From contig NZ_JPOO01000001.1 in NCBI RefSeq assembly GCF_000733925.1, forward strand, positions 992,001 to 1,056,000: DNA of 64,000 nt. The letters run 5' to 3'. The notes beneath the pieces were generated by a model. The model saw only the letters and a program-made list of their open reading frames with translations. It had not been told where the DNA came from and ran no database searches. This stretch comes from Arenibacter algicola. GTDB lineage: Bacteria; Bacteroidota; Bacteroidia; Flavobacteriales; Flavobacteriaceae. Positions 33,674 through 42,841 of the stretch are shown piece by piece. How positions within the stretch are numbered: the first letter of the stretch is position 1; each line of letters begins with the position of its first letter. A program made the translations under genes and the position numbers.

Positions 33674-34903
33674 ATGAAACTAATTCTCGTCTCTTTTCTT
33701 ATCTGTTTGGCAAGCTGCAAAAGTTTAACAAAGAACAAAAATTCTGTAGTCGATAATATGGCCGTGGCCAATATAGTTTCCTTTGACCTTGAAAGTGAAA
33801 TTAATAACTGTGAAGCACAATTAAACAAATCGGTCCCCAAGCTTACGGATCTCACCAAACACCCAAGATTGATCGAAACCAATGCAACCGAATGGAAGGA
33901 AATTCCCAACGGTCGATTGGTCTGGACCTCCGGATTTTATCCAGGAATCCTATGGTATATGTACGACCTTACCAAGGACGATAAATGGAAAAGGGAAGCC
34001 ATAAAAAGAACGGAGGTCTTTGAGAGTTTTAAAACGATTAACGAACATCATGATATTGGGTTTATGATGTTTCCGGCCTATGGTAATGGCTATTTGTTTG
34101 GAGACAAAATGGAGTATAAGGACGTTCTTCTAACTTCTGCCAAATCCTTGGCCAGCAGGTATAATCCAAAGGTGGGAACTATTAGGTCCTGGTCCAATAA
34201 AATGCACCCGCGTTGGCAACAGCATATTACCATAATCGACAATATGTTGAATTTGGAGCTTTTGTTCTGGGCATCCAAAATTGGGGGCGATCAAAATTAT
34301 TATGATATTGCCGTAAAACATGCAGAAACCACTATGGCCAATCATTTTAGGCCAGATTACACTTCATGGCATGTTATTGAATATGACAGTATCTCGGGAG
34401 ATGTACTTAACAGGCATACCAAACAAGGCTACGCCGATGATAGTAGATGGTCCCGCGGACAGGCATGGGGGATATATGGTTACACCATGGTGTACAGGGA
34501 GACGGGAGATAAAAAATTCTTGGATTTTGCCGTAAAACTCACGGATAAATATCTGGAGCTACTTCCTGAGGATTATATTCCCCATTGGGATTTTGATGTG
34601 CCCAATAAAGAAAAAGAGGAGAGGGATGCCTCTGCAGCAGCTGTTGTGGCTTCCGGTCTTTTGGAGTTAAGTACTTTGGTGGAGGATAGAAACAAACAGC
34701 AACAATATTACGATGCAGCCCTGCGGATGCTGGAATCTTTAAGTTCCGATGAATATTCAGGAGTAGGGAAGGCCGATTCCTTTTTATTGCATTCAACTGG
34801 AGCTAAATCCTTGGGACATGAAATTGATGTGGCCCTGATCTATGCAGATTACTATTATATTGAGGCTTTAGCCAGACTAAAGAGAATGGGGCAGTCCAAT
34901 TAA
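33674..34903 (+). CDS. GH88 unsaturated glucuronyl hydrolase, lipoprotein
   Basis: This glycoside hydrolase removes the delta-4,5-unsaturated uronate from the non-reducing end of oligosaccharides made by polysaccharide lyases. The 409-residue protein has a lipoprotein signal (Cys at 15). An (alpha/alpha)-barrel pattern includes LVWTSGFYPGILWYMYD, the acidic residues expected for catalysis in HDIGF (Asp 127) and IIDNMLNL (Asp 189), and DDSRWSRGQAW. The released uronate opens spontaneously and is the KduI substrate, matching the neighbouring operon. It is probably co-transcribed with the LacI-type gene, and a terminator follows. Confidence 0.92.
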   Translation: MKLILVSFLICLASCKSLTKNKNSVVDNMAVANIVSFDLESEINNCEAQLNKSVPKLTDLTKHPRLIETNATEWKEIPNGRLVWTSGFYPGILWYMYDLTKDDKWKREAIKRTEVFESFKTINEHHDIGFMMFPAYGNGYLFGDKMEYKDVLLTSAKSLASRYNPKVGTIRSWSNKMHPRWQQHITIIDNMLNLELLFWASKIGGDQNYYDIAVKHAETTMANHFRPDYTSWHVIEYDSISGDVLNRHTKQGYADDSRWSRGQAWGIYGYTMVYRETGDKKFLDFAVKLTDKYLELLPEDYIPHWDFDVPNKEKEERDASAAAVVASGLLELSTLVEDRNKQQQYYDAALRMLESLSSDEYSGVGKADSFLLHSTGAKSLGHEIDVALIYADYYYIEALARLKRMGQSN

Positions 34904-34925
34904 CACATTTATGACCACAAGAAGG

Positions 34926-34963
34926 GGAGGGCCAATTTGATACATTTGGGCCTTCCTTTTTTT
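34926..34963 (+). terminator. terminator after GH88
   Basis: GGAGGGCC (34926-34933) pairs with GGCCTTCC (34949-34956, one G-T pair), followed by seven T. It sits 22 bp after the GH88 stop. Confidence 0.75.
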
Positions 34964-34989
34964 ATGTGGACATGCCAAGCTTGTTAAAC

Positions 34990-35982
34990 TTACTTGTCCT
35001 GATAGGAATTGACGGATTTGTTTTTCTTTACAATATCGTCCATGATCATATGGGCATGTATCCTAGAGTTTTCTATAAACCATTTATGGGTTTCCATTCC
35101 GCCGCAAATTACTCCGGCCAAATATAAATTATCAATATTGGTTTCCATGGTTTCAGGATCGTACTGGGGAAGTCTTTTCTCGTCATCGGACAATTGGATG
35201 CCTATTTTTTCCAAGAATTCAAAATTGGGCATGTACCCGGTCAGGGCAAGTACATAATCATTCTTTAAGCTTGTGGTTCCAGAGGGAGAATTAAGGATAA
35301 TTTCATCTTCCTTAATTTCCTTAACTGTACTATTGTAAAAGACTTTTATGCTGCCTTCCTCAATTCTATTTATAATATCGGGCCTTACCCAATATTTTAC
35401 ACGTTGGCCAACTTCCGGCCCCCTAATGATCAAGGATACATCGGCCCCTTTTCTATAACATTCCAAAGCAGCGTCTATGGCCGAATTACTGGCCCCAATG
35501 ACCGCTACTTTCTGACTGGAGTAAAAGTGGGGGTCCTTGTAGTAATGGGAGACTTTTTTTAAATCTTCTCCGGGTACGTTCATTCTGTTCGGAATATCGT
35601 AGAATCCTGTGGCAATGATTACATTGGTGGAGGTATAGGTATTCTTATCGGAGACAATGTTGAAGTGCCCATCAATTTTTGAAATGGAGTTTACTTTTTC
35701 AAAAAGGGAAATATTCAAATGATTGGAGGTCACTATACGTCTATAATATTCCAGTGCCTCATTTCTTTTAGGTTTCGCCTCTATGCTAATAAAAGGAATT
35801 TCATCGATTTCCAATTTTTCGGAAGATGAAAAGAACTGCATGTTCAAGGGATAATTATAGAGCGAATTAACAATACATCCCTTTTCAAGAATTATATAGG
35901 ACAATCCCTTTTTTTGGGCTTCCAAGCCACAGGCAATACCTATAGGCCCTCCTCCAACAATTACTATATCCCAAATCTTCAT
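34990..35982 (-). CDS. YpdA-family putative bacillithiol disulfide reductase
   Basis: This 330-residue flavoprotein has an N-terminal FAD loop VGGGPIGIACGLEA, a second dinucleotide loop VIGASNSAIDAALE for NADPH, the motif RVKYWVRPDI, and the FAD-closing LYLAGVICGG. The pattern matches YpdA proteins linked to bacillithiol redox, a thiol known in many Bacteroidota. It lacks a thioredoxin-reductase CxxC. Its ATG overlaps the rpe stop by one base (TAATG), indicating coupling. Confidence 0.88.
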   Translation of the reverse strand: MKIWDIVIVGGGPIGIACGLEAQKKGLSYIILEKGCIVNSLYNYPLNMQFFSSSEKLEIDEIPFISIEAKPKRNEALEYYRRIVTSNHLNISLFEKVNSISKIDGHFNIVSDKNTYTSTNVIIATGFYDIPNRMNVPGEDLKKVSHYYKDPHFYSSQKVAVIGASNSAIDAALECYRKGADVSLIIRGPEVGQRVKYWVRPDIINRIEEGSIKVFYNSTVKEIKEDEIILNSPSGTTSLKNDYVLALTGYMPNFEFLEKIGIQLSDDEKRLPQYDPETMETNIDNLYLAGVICGGMETHKWFIENSRIHAHMIMDDIVKKNKSVNSYQDK

Positions 35983-36641
35983 TATCCTATTATTTTTTTG
36001 AGTTCCTTTATGGTCTTGGTCGGATTATCACTCTTAAATATAAAACTACCTGCCACTAAAATATCCGCCCCTGCATCAATTAATTGCTTGGCATTTTCAG
36101 AGGTAACTCCGCCATCGACCTCAATAAGTGTATGGGCACTTTTCCTATTAATGAGTTCTTTTAGCGCCTTTATTTTTTCATAGGTGTTTTCAATAAACGA
36201 CTGTCCCCCAAATCCTGGATTCACACTCATAACACAAATTAGATCAATATCATTTATGGTATCCTCCAACAAATTAATGTTCGTATGCGGGTTTAATGCC
36301 ACACCAGCTGCCATTCCTTCGGCTTTTATGGCTTGTAGCGTTCTGTGTAAATGTGGACAGGCTTCGTAATGGACGGTTAGGTTATTGGCACCCAATTCGG
36401 CAAAGGTTTTAATATAGCGGTCCGGATCCACGATCATTAGATGAACGTCCAATGTTTTTGTGGCATGGGCCGCAATTGCTTTTAGGACTGGCATTCCAAA
36501 AGAGATGTTTGGTACAAAAACACCATCCATAATATCAATGTGGTGCCAATCGGCCTCACTGTGGTTTACCATTTCAATATCGAGCTGTAGATTGGCAAAA
36601 TCGGCGGCCAAGAGGGAAGGGGCAATAATCTTTTTGTCCAT
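35982..36641 (-). CDS. rpe: ribulose-phosphate 3-epimerase
   Basis: This 219-residue TIM-barrel enzyme of the pentose phosphate pathway interconverts ribulose-5-P and xylulose-5-P. Landmarks are IAPSLLAADFANL at the start, WHHIDIMDGVFVPNISFG, HLMIVDP, VMSVNPGFGGQSF and EVDGGV. The metal-binding His and Asp residues are present. It has an exact -7 box 25 bp upstream and is followed by the ypdA-like gene. Confidence 0.96.
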   Translation of the reverse strand: MDKKIIAPSLLAADFANLQLDIEMVNHSEADWHHIDIMDGVFVPNISFGMPVLKAIAAHATKTLDVHLMIVDPDRYIKTFAELGANNLTVHYEACPHLHRTLQAIKAEGMAAGVALNPHTNINLLEDTINDIDLICVMSVNPGFGGQSFIENTYEKIKALKELINRKSAHTLIEVDGGVTSENAKQLIDAGADILVAGSFIFKSDNPTKTIKELKKIIG

Positions 36642-36665
36642 TATTATTTACAATAAGTGTTTGTA

Positions 36666-36673
36666 CAAAGGTA
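36666..36673 (-). promoter_or_regulatory. -7 box upstream of rpe
   Basis: On the minus strand the sequence is TACCTTTG, an exact TAnnTTTG match 25 bp before the rpe ATG. No obvious -33 TTG was found. Confidence 0.55.
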
Positions 36674-36742
36674 GTGAATTGATATTTTTACAGGGCATGC
36701 TCCGCAAGCTTATGAACTTTGTTCAACTCTTAACCATCCCGA

Positions 36743-37978
36743 TCAATACCAACGCTTTTTTTTCTTTTTGGAGGCAACGGACTTCCGGCCTTTTTTATGT
36801 TTGCTACCTTGTTTTTTATGTACTTGCGGTTTGGCCTTGGGATCTAAGGGATACGGATGGTCCTCAACAACCTCGATGTGTTTTTGCATCAGTTTTTGAA
36901 TAGTGGACAAATACCCTTTTTCATCCGCGGAACAAAAGGCATAGGATGTCCCTGTATTTCCGGCTCTTCCGGTCCTTCCTATACGGTGCACATAGGTTTC
37001 CGGTACATTGGGCAGGTCAAAGTTGATAACGGCGTCCAGCTCGTCTATATCCAACCCACGGGCAGCAACATCAGTGGCCACCAGAATGTTCGTTACTCCC
37101 TGCTTAAATTTCCCCAATGCTGCTTGGCGCTCGTCCTGCGACTTGTCTCCGTGCAGGCTATCAACCTTGAAATTGTTGTTGCGGAGGGTTTTTTCCAGTT
37201 TGTCCACTCCGTATTTGGTACGCCTAAAAATTAGGATATTGCCCTTTATGGTATTTCTTAGCAGGTAAAGGCAGAGTTCTATTTTATTGGGCTTTGGCGT
37301 GTAATACAACAACTGATGAACTGTGGCCGCAGCCGAGGAGGTTGGGGTAACGGCTACTTTCTTGGGGTCTTTTAAAATGGTATCTGCCAATTGCACTACT
37401 TTAAAAGGCATAGTGGCAGAAAAAAGGAGTGTCTGTTTTTCACTGGGGCATAGACGCTCTATTTTTTTAACGTCATCTATGAATCCCATATCCAACATCA
37501 GATCGGCCTCGTCCAGCACCAATGTTTCCACATAGTCCAAATTCACCATATCCTGTTTGTGAAGGTCCAATAACCTGCCAGGGGTGGCCACCAGGATATC
37601 CACTCCCTTTCTTAGAGTGGCTATTTGCGGTTCTATCTTTGTGCCACCATAAATAACTGCTGAGGTTAAATGGGTGTATTTGCCATAGTCCGAAAAACTC
37701 TCATGAATCTGCGATGCTAATTCACGGGTTGGACTTATAATCAATGCTTTAATTTTTCTGCCTTTTTCCGAAGTTTCCTGCTTGTCAAATAAGAGCTGCA
37801 GTATGGGAAGTGCAAAAGCGGCCGTTTTTCCTGTTCCTGTTTCGGCAGAGGCTATAATGTCGTTTTTCTGTAAAACCAAGGGGATGGCAATTTCCTGAAT
37901 GGCAGTTGGGTCGTCATAATTTTTTTCTGCGACTGCTCTTAAAAGATGTTTATTTAGCTTTAATTCTTTAAAATTCAT
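36743..37978 (-). CDS. DEAD-box RNA helicase (RhlE-like)
   Basis: This 411-residue ATP-dependent RNA helicase has the full motif set: Q-motif DDPTAIQEIAIP, Walker A SAETGTGKT, PTRELA, TPGRLLD, DEAD, SATMP, and HRIGRTGRAG. The last ~30 residues are strongly basic (Lys-rich, ending KKKKKRWY), typical of RNA-binding tails in RhlE-like proteins. It is a single gene with its own promoter box. Confidence 0.95.
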   Translation of the reverse strand: MNFKELKLNKHLLRAVAEKNYDDPTAIQEIAIPLVLQKNDIIASAETGTGKTAAFALPILQLLFDKQETSEKGRKIKALIISPTRELASQIHESFSDYGKYTHLTSAVIYGGTKIEPQIATLRKGVDILVATPGRLLDLHKQDMVNLDYVETLVLDEADLMLDMGFIDDVKKIERLCPSEKQTLLFSATMPFKVVQLADTILKDPKKVAVTPTSSAAATVHQLLYYTPKPNKIELCLYLLRNTIKGNILIFRRTKYGVDKLEKTLRNNNFKVDSLHGDKSQDERQAALGKFKQGVTNILVATDVAARGLDIDELDAVINFDLPNVPETYVHRIGRTGRAGNTGTSYAFCSADEKGYLSTIQKLMQKHIEVVEDHPYPLDPKAKPQVHKKQGSKHKKGRKSVASKKKKKRWY

Positions 37979-38009
37979 AGGGATACCATTTTTTTGCCGG
38001 AAATTTTTA

Positions 38010-38017
38010 CAAAGGTA
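38010..38017 (-). promoter_or_regulatory. -7 box upstream of the DEAD-box helicase
   Basis: TACCTTTG on the minus strand, an exact TAnnTTTG match 32 bp before the ATG at 37978. Confidence 0.55.
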
Positions 38018-38668
38018 CGGTAAATTCGGGCGTAACCAGAGGTGTAGTGTTCATAACGGGTTATCTGTTGTAAGATTCAATAAATCAGTTATATAGGAAA
38101 GTAGATTTTTAAGAATTTGTCATATAAAAAAGTTTAAAATTGGCTTAATCTTAACGCCCCGATTTTAAATATAATTCCAATATTCATTAAATTAGGGCTG
38201 CTTTAGTTTTATCCATTGCCCAACTTGAGCATTGGATCGTATTTTAAAATGGTCTTCCGAAAATGCCATTTGTCAAATTGGTTGTTTTGGAATGACAGAA
38301 ATTTCCCCCTTGTTAGTATATTTTTATTAGTGAAACTCAATTTTGAGAAGTCAATAAGACGCACTGAAAATTGTAAGTTGAACTAATCCCGCCTTTTTCG
38401 GCGGGATCTAGGTTCAATACCTCGACCCTTGGGTCGATTCCTTTTAGTGGGTTCAGGGCCTGCCTTTGTCGGCAGACAGGCTTGCCCTGAGGTTTAATAC
38501 CTTTTATTGTTGGCGATTAGAATTATCACAGTATTGATACGGAAAGAATTGTAATACTGTGATTGATGACAAATTCAAAAGTCCATTGGAATTATTTTTC
38601 GGATAATCCAGGACGCGAAAATTGTAATTCGCTTCTAGATATACTTCAATAGGATCGATTAATCTAAA
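38018..38668. other. 650-bp intergenic region with a hairpin cluster
   Basis: No ORF of note on either strand. The first ~360 bases show nothing recognisable. From 38386 to 38515 there are three palindromes in a row, annotated separately. The last ~120 bases lead into the NmrA-like gene. Confidence 0.6.
38386..38490. repeat. cluster of three hairpins
   Basis: ATCCCGCC/GGCGGGAT (38386-38393 with 38400-38407, loop six), TCGACCC/GGGTCGA (38422-38428 with 38431-38437, loop two), and an imperfect long hairpin with outer arms TCAGGGC/GCCCTGA (38453-38459 with 38484-38490). The phrases GGTTCAATACC and GGTTTAATACC flank the latter two. It looks like a mobile intergenic palindromic repeat, but no second copy is in the window. 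Confidence 0.6.
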
Positions 38669-38680
38669 ATGTTATTTATT

Positions 38681-39655
38681 ATGGAAAATAGAAAAATTAT
38701 AGCTGTTGTAGGGTCCACTGGGGCCCAAGGAGGAGGATTGGTCCGCTCAATCCTAAATGAAGGAAAAAAGGAATTTGCGGTTAGGGCCATTACCCGAGAC
38801 GCAAATTCCCCAAAAGCCAAGGAGTTAAAGCAATTGGGTGCCGAGGTGGTGCAGGCCAATGTAGACGATAAGGATAGTATTGTCAAGGCATTTAAAGGTG
38901 CTTACGGAGCTTATTGCGTAACATTTTTTTGGGAACATTTTTCACCGGAAAAAGAGATGGAGCATGCAATAAATATGGCTTTGGCGGCCAAGGAAGCGGG
39001 GTTGGAACACGTAATATGGTCAACGCTTGAGGATACCCGTAAATGGATTCCTTTAGATGATAAGCGGATGCCGACCCTGATGGAGAAGTACAAAGTTCCG
39101 CATTTTGATGCCAAGGGCGCTTCCAATGCCTACTTTGAAAAAAGTGGAGTTCCTTATACTTTGCTGTTAACATCGTTCTATTGGGACAATTTTATTTATT
39201 TTGGGCTTGGCCCCACAAGGGGAATGGACGGAAAATTGAGGATTACAATGCCAATTGGCAATGCCAAGCTTCCGGGAATTGCCGCAGAGGATATAGGTAA
39301 ATCTGTCTTGGGGATCTTTAAAGCAGGAAAAAAATATCAAAATAAGACAGTGGGGATTGCTAGTGAGCAGCTTACTGGAAAACAAATGGCCGAAGCTATT
39401 ACTAAAGTGATAGGGGTGGAAATCGGATTCAACGATATTGCTGCCGATGACTACAGGAAACTTGGTTTTCCCGGAGCCGATGACCTTGGGAATATGTTCC
39501 AGTTTAATAAGGAGTTCGAAGATAATTTTTGCAAATCACGGGACGTGAAATTGACAAAAGAATTAAATCCACAATTAATGTCTTTTGACACCTGGTTGTC
39601 CAAAAATAAAAGAAAATTGGAATCTGTCATTAAGGGAGAAGCCGCTACTGCTTAA
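38681..39655 (+). CDS. NmrA/HSCARG-like NAD(P)-binding protein
   Basis: This ~324-residue atypical SDR protein has the glycine-rich loop AVVGSTGAQGGGLVR near the start, then AITRDANSPKAKEL and VVQANVDDKDSI. These match NmrA-type regulators and redox sensors that bind NADP without classical catalysis. The start is put at the second ATG (38681, MENRKI), with 38669 as the alternative. The partner and role are unknown. A terminator follows. Confidence 0.85.
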   Translation: MENRKIIAVVGSTGAQGGGLVRSILNEGKKEFAVRAITRDANSPKAKELKQLGAEVVQANVDDKDSIVKAFKGAYGAYCVTFFWEHFSPEKEMEHAINMALAAKEAGLEHVIWSTLEDTRKWIPLDDKRMPTLMEKYKVPHFDAKGASNAYFEKSGVPYTLLLTSFYWDNFIYFGLGPTRGMDGKLRITMPIGNAKLPGIAAEDIGKSVLGIFKAGKKYQNKTVGIASEQLTGKQMAEAITKVIGVEIGFNDIAADDYRKLGFPGADDLGNMFQFNKEFEDNFCKSRDVKLTKELNPQLMSFDTWLSKNKRKLESVIKGEAATA

Positions 39656-39690
39656 GGAAGAACTATTATTTTTTGTGGAGTTTTAAAAAG

Positions 39691-39720
39691 AAGAAGCATT
39701 GATTTTTCAATGCTTCTTTT
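39691..39720 (+). terminator. terminator after the NmrA-like gene
   Basis: AAGAAGCATTGA (39691-39702) pairs perfectly with TCAATGCTTCTT (39707-39718) around a TTTT loop, with T after. It lies 35 bp beyond the stop. Confidence 0.75.
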
Positions 39721-39777
39721 GCTGTAAACCGATTCACTTTTAATGTTTTTTAATGAAGTGGTTCATGAAATCTTTTC

Positions 39778-40071
39778 TTAATGAACTACCAAATTGCCAT
39801 TGTATTCATAATGCAATGGAAAAATGCTAGGCTTTGTTTTTGGGATTTTTAATTTCTCCAAAATGGGCATAAGTGTTTTTCCAAAGGCTTCAAAACGTTC
39901 TGCCGATTCCCAGATATCAAAAATCAACATTCCATTAGGTGTTTTGGCAGCATGGTGGTGCAGCAATCCTTTGGGGCTGGTCTGACCAGCTTTTCTTATT
40001 TCATCCCAACATTGGTCAAACTGTTTTGTGGTCATGCCACGGAAATCGAATTGAACCATAACTTTTTTCAT
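39778..40071 (-). CDS. small ABM-like (dimeric alpha/beta barrel) protein
   Basis: This 97-residue protein starts MKKVMVQFDFRGMTTKQFDQ and contains GLLHHHAAKTPNGMLIFDIWES, FEAFGKTLMPIL. The spacing resembles small antibiotic-biosynthesis-monooxygenase-like ferredoxin folds. The ATG at 40071 is chosen; a longer frame upstream to 40191 has low-quality sequence. The function is unknown. Confidence 0.75.
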   Translation of the reverse strand: MKKVMVQFDFRGMTTKQFDQCWDEIRKAGQTSPKGLLHHHAAKTPNGMLIFDIWESAERFEAFGKTLMPILEKLKIPKTKPSIFPLHYEYNGNLVVH

Positions 40072-40363
40072 AGTATAGAATTTATTTCCTACTCGTGTGG
40101 CTTTTCGGTTACGCCCCGTTTTTTTAAGGGGTTGCTGGACTCCTCTTAGTTGTAAATAATTCCAATAAATGCAGTACTTGAAACTTAACATGAGGGGAGG
40201 TGATGGACTGTAAAAAAGGTTTGATAAGTAATTATCTTGAATTTATAATAAATTCATTATCAGTCGATTAAATTGAAATAACAACTAAAGTTACTGATTA
40301 GATTTAAGGGCAGTCTGTTAATTGTGATATCGTTAACGTAATTGTGAACGGGAATTTTTGGGT

Positions 40364-42565
40364 TTACAAGGTCAGTAAACCGTAATTTCTTAAAGTCTGT
40401 AAAGCTTTGGAATACCAGAACAGCTCAAAATTTTCAAACTGCAATTCAAAGTCGGTTTTAAGCTGGCCATAGGTAGATATTTTTCCATTTGCGATCAACA
40501 TATTGGCTAAAGTGTCCCTTAGCCATTCCCCATGTTCGTAATCTACAGTTATGCTCATGGAGCTGGACTTGTCATGAAAAGTCATTTTACGCAGTTTCCA
40601 GCTATGTCCTTTTTTGGATTTTGTTATGGTCTCCATGAGGGGTGTGTTTCCCAACCACACTATTTTGGCATTGGGTTTGGTGTTTAGAACAGGCTCTTCG
40701 GCAAGCGCATTTTCTATATAGTTTGGTGCTATGGCGGTTTTCGGGATTTTAAAATCGAACCATTCTTGCAAGGGATGGTCTAAACAAATGCCATGCATAA
40801 AGTTAAAGAGGGATTTTTTTAATCCATAACTAAACTGCTCGTGATCAATTCCCGTGGTATCCGTGAACTGGATGTCATTATTTGCAAAAGTTATATGCTG
40901 ATAGTCCGGTATAATGTGATATTTTTCGGGATTGAGACCTACTGGGCTATGGGCGGTAAGGGCAAATTGATGCCAGAATCCAGATTGTAATATCCCCAAT
41001 TGAAACATTTGTCGCACCATTTCCAAACTATCTACCGTTTCTTGGACCGTCTGGGTAGGGTAGCCGTACATAAGATAACAATGGACCATAATACCCGCTT
41101 CCGTAAAATTGCGGTTTACCCTGGCTACCTGCTCCACGGTAACCCCTTTTTGGATCAACGCCAACAATCGGTCCGAAGCCACCTCCAAGCCTCCGGAAAC
41201 GGCAATACAGCCCGACGCCTTTAGTAATTTGCAGAGATCCTGGCCAAAGCTCTTTTCGAACCTAATATTGGTCCACCAGCTAACGGTTAGATTTCGTTTT
41301 ATGATTTCCAGTGCCAAGGCCCTCATTAAGGCTGGGGGTGCGGCTTCATCCACAAAATGAAATCCTGTTTCACCGGTTTGTGCAATGAGCTCCTCCATAC
41401 GGTCTACCAATAGTTTGGCCGCAATGGGTTCGTAGATTTTTATATAGTCCAAGGAGATATCGCAAAAGGTACATTTGCCCCAATAGCAACCGTGTGCCAT
41501 GGTAAGTTTGTTCCAACGGCCATCGCTCCACAAACTGTGCATCGGATTTGCAATTTCTATGACGGAGATGTACTTGTCCAGTAACAAGTCCGAATAATCC
41601 GGGGTACCTATCTCACTTTGTTTGTAATCTGATTTTGTGGAGAGATTGTTGTAAAATACTGCGTCCTCCTTTATTAGAAAGGTTCTTTTTAGAAGGGTGG
41701 TACTTTCGGTGGATCTGGATTCCAAGCAATGGGCCGTTAACAGTTCCAAAGGCAGTTCCCCGTCATCTAGCGTGATATAATCAAAGAACTTAAAAACCCT
41801 AGTATCTGTAAGGGACCTGAGTTCCGTATTGGGGAATCCCCCGCCCATACTTACTTTAATTTTGGGATAGTTTCGCTTTATAAATTGGGCACATCTAAAC
41901 GCACTGTAAAGGTTGCCAGGGAAGGGAACGGAAAAACAGACCAACTTGGGCTTAACCGTAATGAGTCTCTCGGCCAAAATGTCCAAGGTCAATTGGTCTA
42001 TATAGGTGATGTTATTTTGTAAATGCTGGTAGAGTTCATCAAAGGAATTGGCGCTCCTTCCCAATCGCTCTGCGTAACGACTAAAACCAAAATTTTCATC
42101 AATACATTCCACAATAAAATCGGACAGGTCTTCCAGATATAGGGTGGCCAAGTGTTTTGCCTTATCCTGATGTCCCATACTGCCAAAGGCCCATTCCAAA
42201 TCATCCAATTGGTCAAATCTTACTGCCTGAGGCAAAAAGTTGGGAGTACATATTTGCCTGGCAAAGGTGGCATTATGTCCCTGTAAAAAAGAAACAACGG
42301 AATCTATGGTCTTTAAATAATCTTCCTTCAAGGCGTAAATTCTATGGCAGTTGTCCGAGCTAATGGAATTGTTGGCCTGGGCACGGTCAAAAATATCCCG
42401 GAGTCCGTCCTTGGAGAAAATTTTTAATATAACCTCAATACCTAAATCCATTTGAAAAGCACTGATGCCCTTGGTGTTTAAAAAGCCTTTTAAATAGGCC
42501 GTTGCCGGATAAGGGGTGTTCAACTGGGTAAAGGGAGGTGTTATTAAGAGGAGGTCTTTCGCCAT
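40364..42565 (-). CDS. B12-binding-type radical SAM protein
   Basis: This 733-residue protein has an N-terminal cobalamin-binding-like region (LLLITPPFTQLNTPYPATAYLK at about 5-26, later SVPFPGNLYSAF). A radical SAM domain follows, whose iron-sulfur cysteines are at 360, 365 and 368 in HGCYWGKCTFC. The spacing is C-x4-C-x2-C rather than the common C-x3-C-x2-C. Further radical SAM landmarks are WWTNIRFEKSF, GCIAVSGGLEVASDRLL and HCYLMYGYPTQT. The substrate is unknown. It is a single gene with an exact -7 box. Confidence 0.87.
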   Translation of the reverse strand: MAKDLLLITPPFTQLNTPYPATAYLKGFLNTKGISAFQMDLGIEVILKIFSKDGLRDIFDRAQANNSISSDNCHRIYALKEDYLKTIDSVVSFLQGHNATFARQICTPNFLPQAVRFDQLDDLEWAFGSMGHQDKAKHLATLYLEDLSDFIVECIDENFGFSRYAERLGRSANSFDELYQHLQNNITYIDQLTLDILAERLITVKPKLVCFSVPFPGNLYSAFRCAQFIKRNYPKIKVSMGGGFPNTELRSLTDTRVFKFFDYITLDDGELPLELLTAHCLESRSTESTTLLKRTFLIKEDAVFYNNLSTKSDYKQSEIGTPDYSDLLLDKYISVIEIANPMHSLWSDGRWNKLTMAHGCYWGKCTFCDISLDYIKIYEPIAAKLLVDRMEELIAQTGETGFHFVDEAAPPALMRALALEIIKRNLTVSWWTNIRFEKSFGQDLCKLLKASGCIAVSGGLEVASDRLLALIQKGVTVEQVARVNRNFTEAGIMVHCYLMYGYPTQTVQETVDSLEMVRQMFQLGILQSGFWHQFALTAHSPVGLNPEKYHIIPDYQHITFANNDIQFTDTTGIDHEQFSYGLKKSLFNFMHGICLDHPLQEWFDFKIPKTAIAPNYIENALAEEPVLNTKPNAKIVWLGNTPLMETITKSKKGHSWKLRKMTFHDKSSSMSITVDYEHGEWLRDTLANMLIANGKISTYGQLKTDFELQFENFELFWYSKALQTLRNYGLLTL

Positions 42566-42587
42566 GGAATAATTGTGTACAATGATG

Positions 42588-42595
42588 CAAAGATA
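42588..42595 (-). promoter_or_regulatory. -7 box upstream of the radical SAM gene
   Basis: TATCTTTG on the minus strand, an exact match to TAnnTTTG, 23 bp before the ATG at 42565. Confidence 0.6.
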
Positions 42596-42691
42596 GGGGT
42601 GTTTGGGGTAATGGGAATATTTAATTTATTTGGTATAGAATCAATTTTTCTAGAAATGGTACGGTCTTGGCCACGAATATAAATTGAAGGA

Positions 42692-42723
42692 ACAAAAAAA
42701 ACTCCGGTAATCAGCCGGAGTTT
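42692..42723 (-). terminator. terminator after rpoD
   Basis: AAACTCCGG (42699-42707) pairs perfectly with CCGGAGTTT (42715-42723). On the minus strand a T-run follows (plus strand AAAAAAA before the hairpin). It is about 120 bp past the rpoD stop. Confidence 0.75.
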
Positions 42724-42841
42724 ATTCATCAATCAAAAAACGAACAGTCATGATAACTGTTGTTACTGTGTACAATTTACAATTTTTGCAATAGCTTTCC
42801 TATGGGGACAAGCGATTGGGCAAAAATTTTAATTGTTTGGA

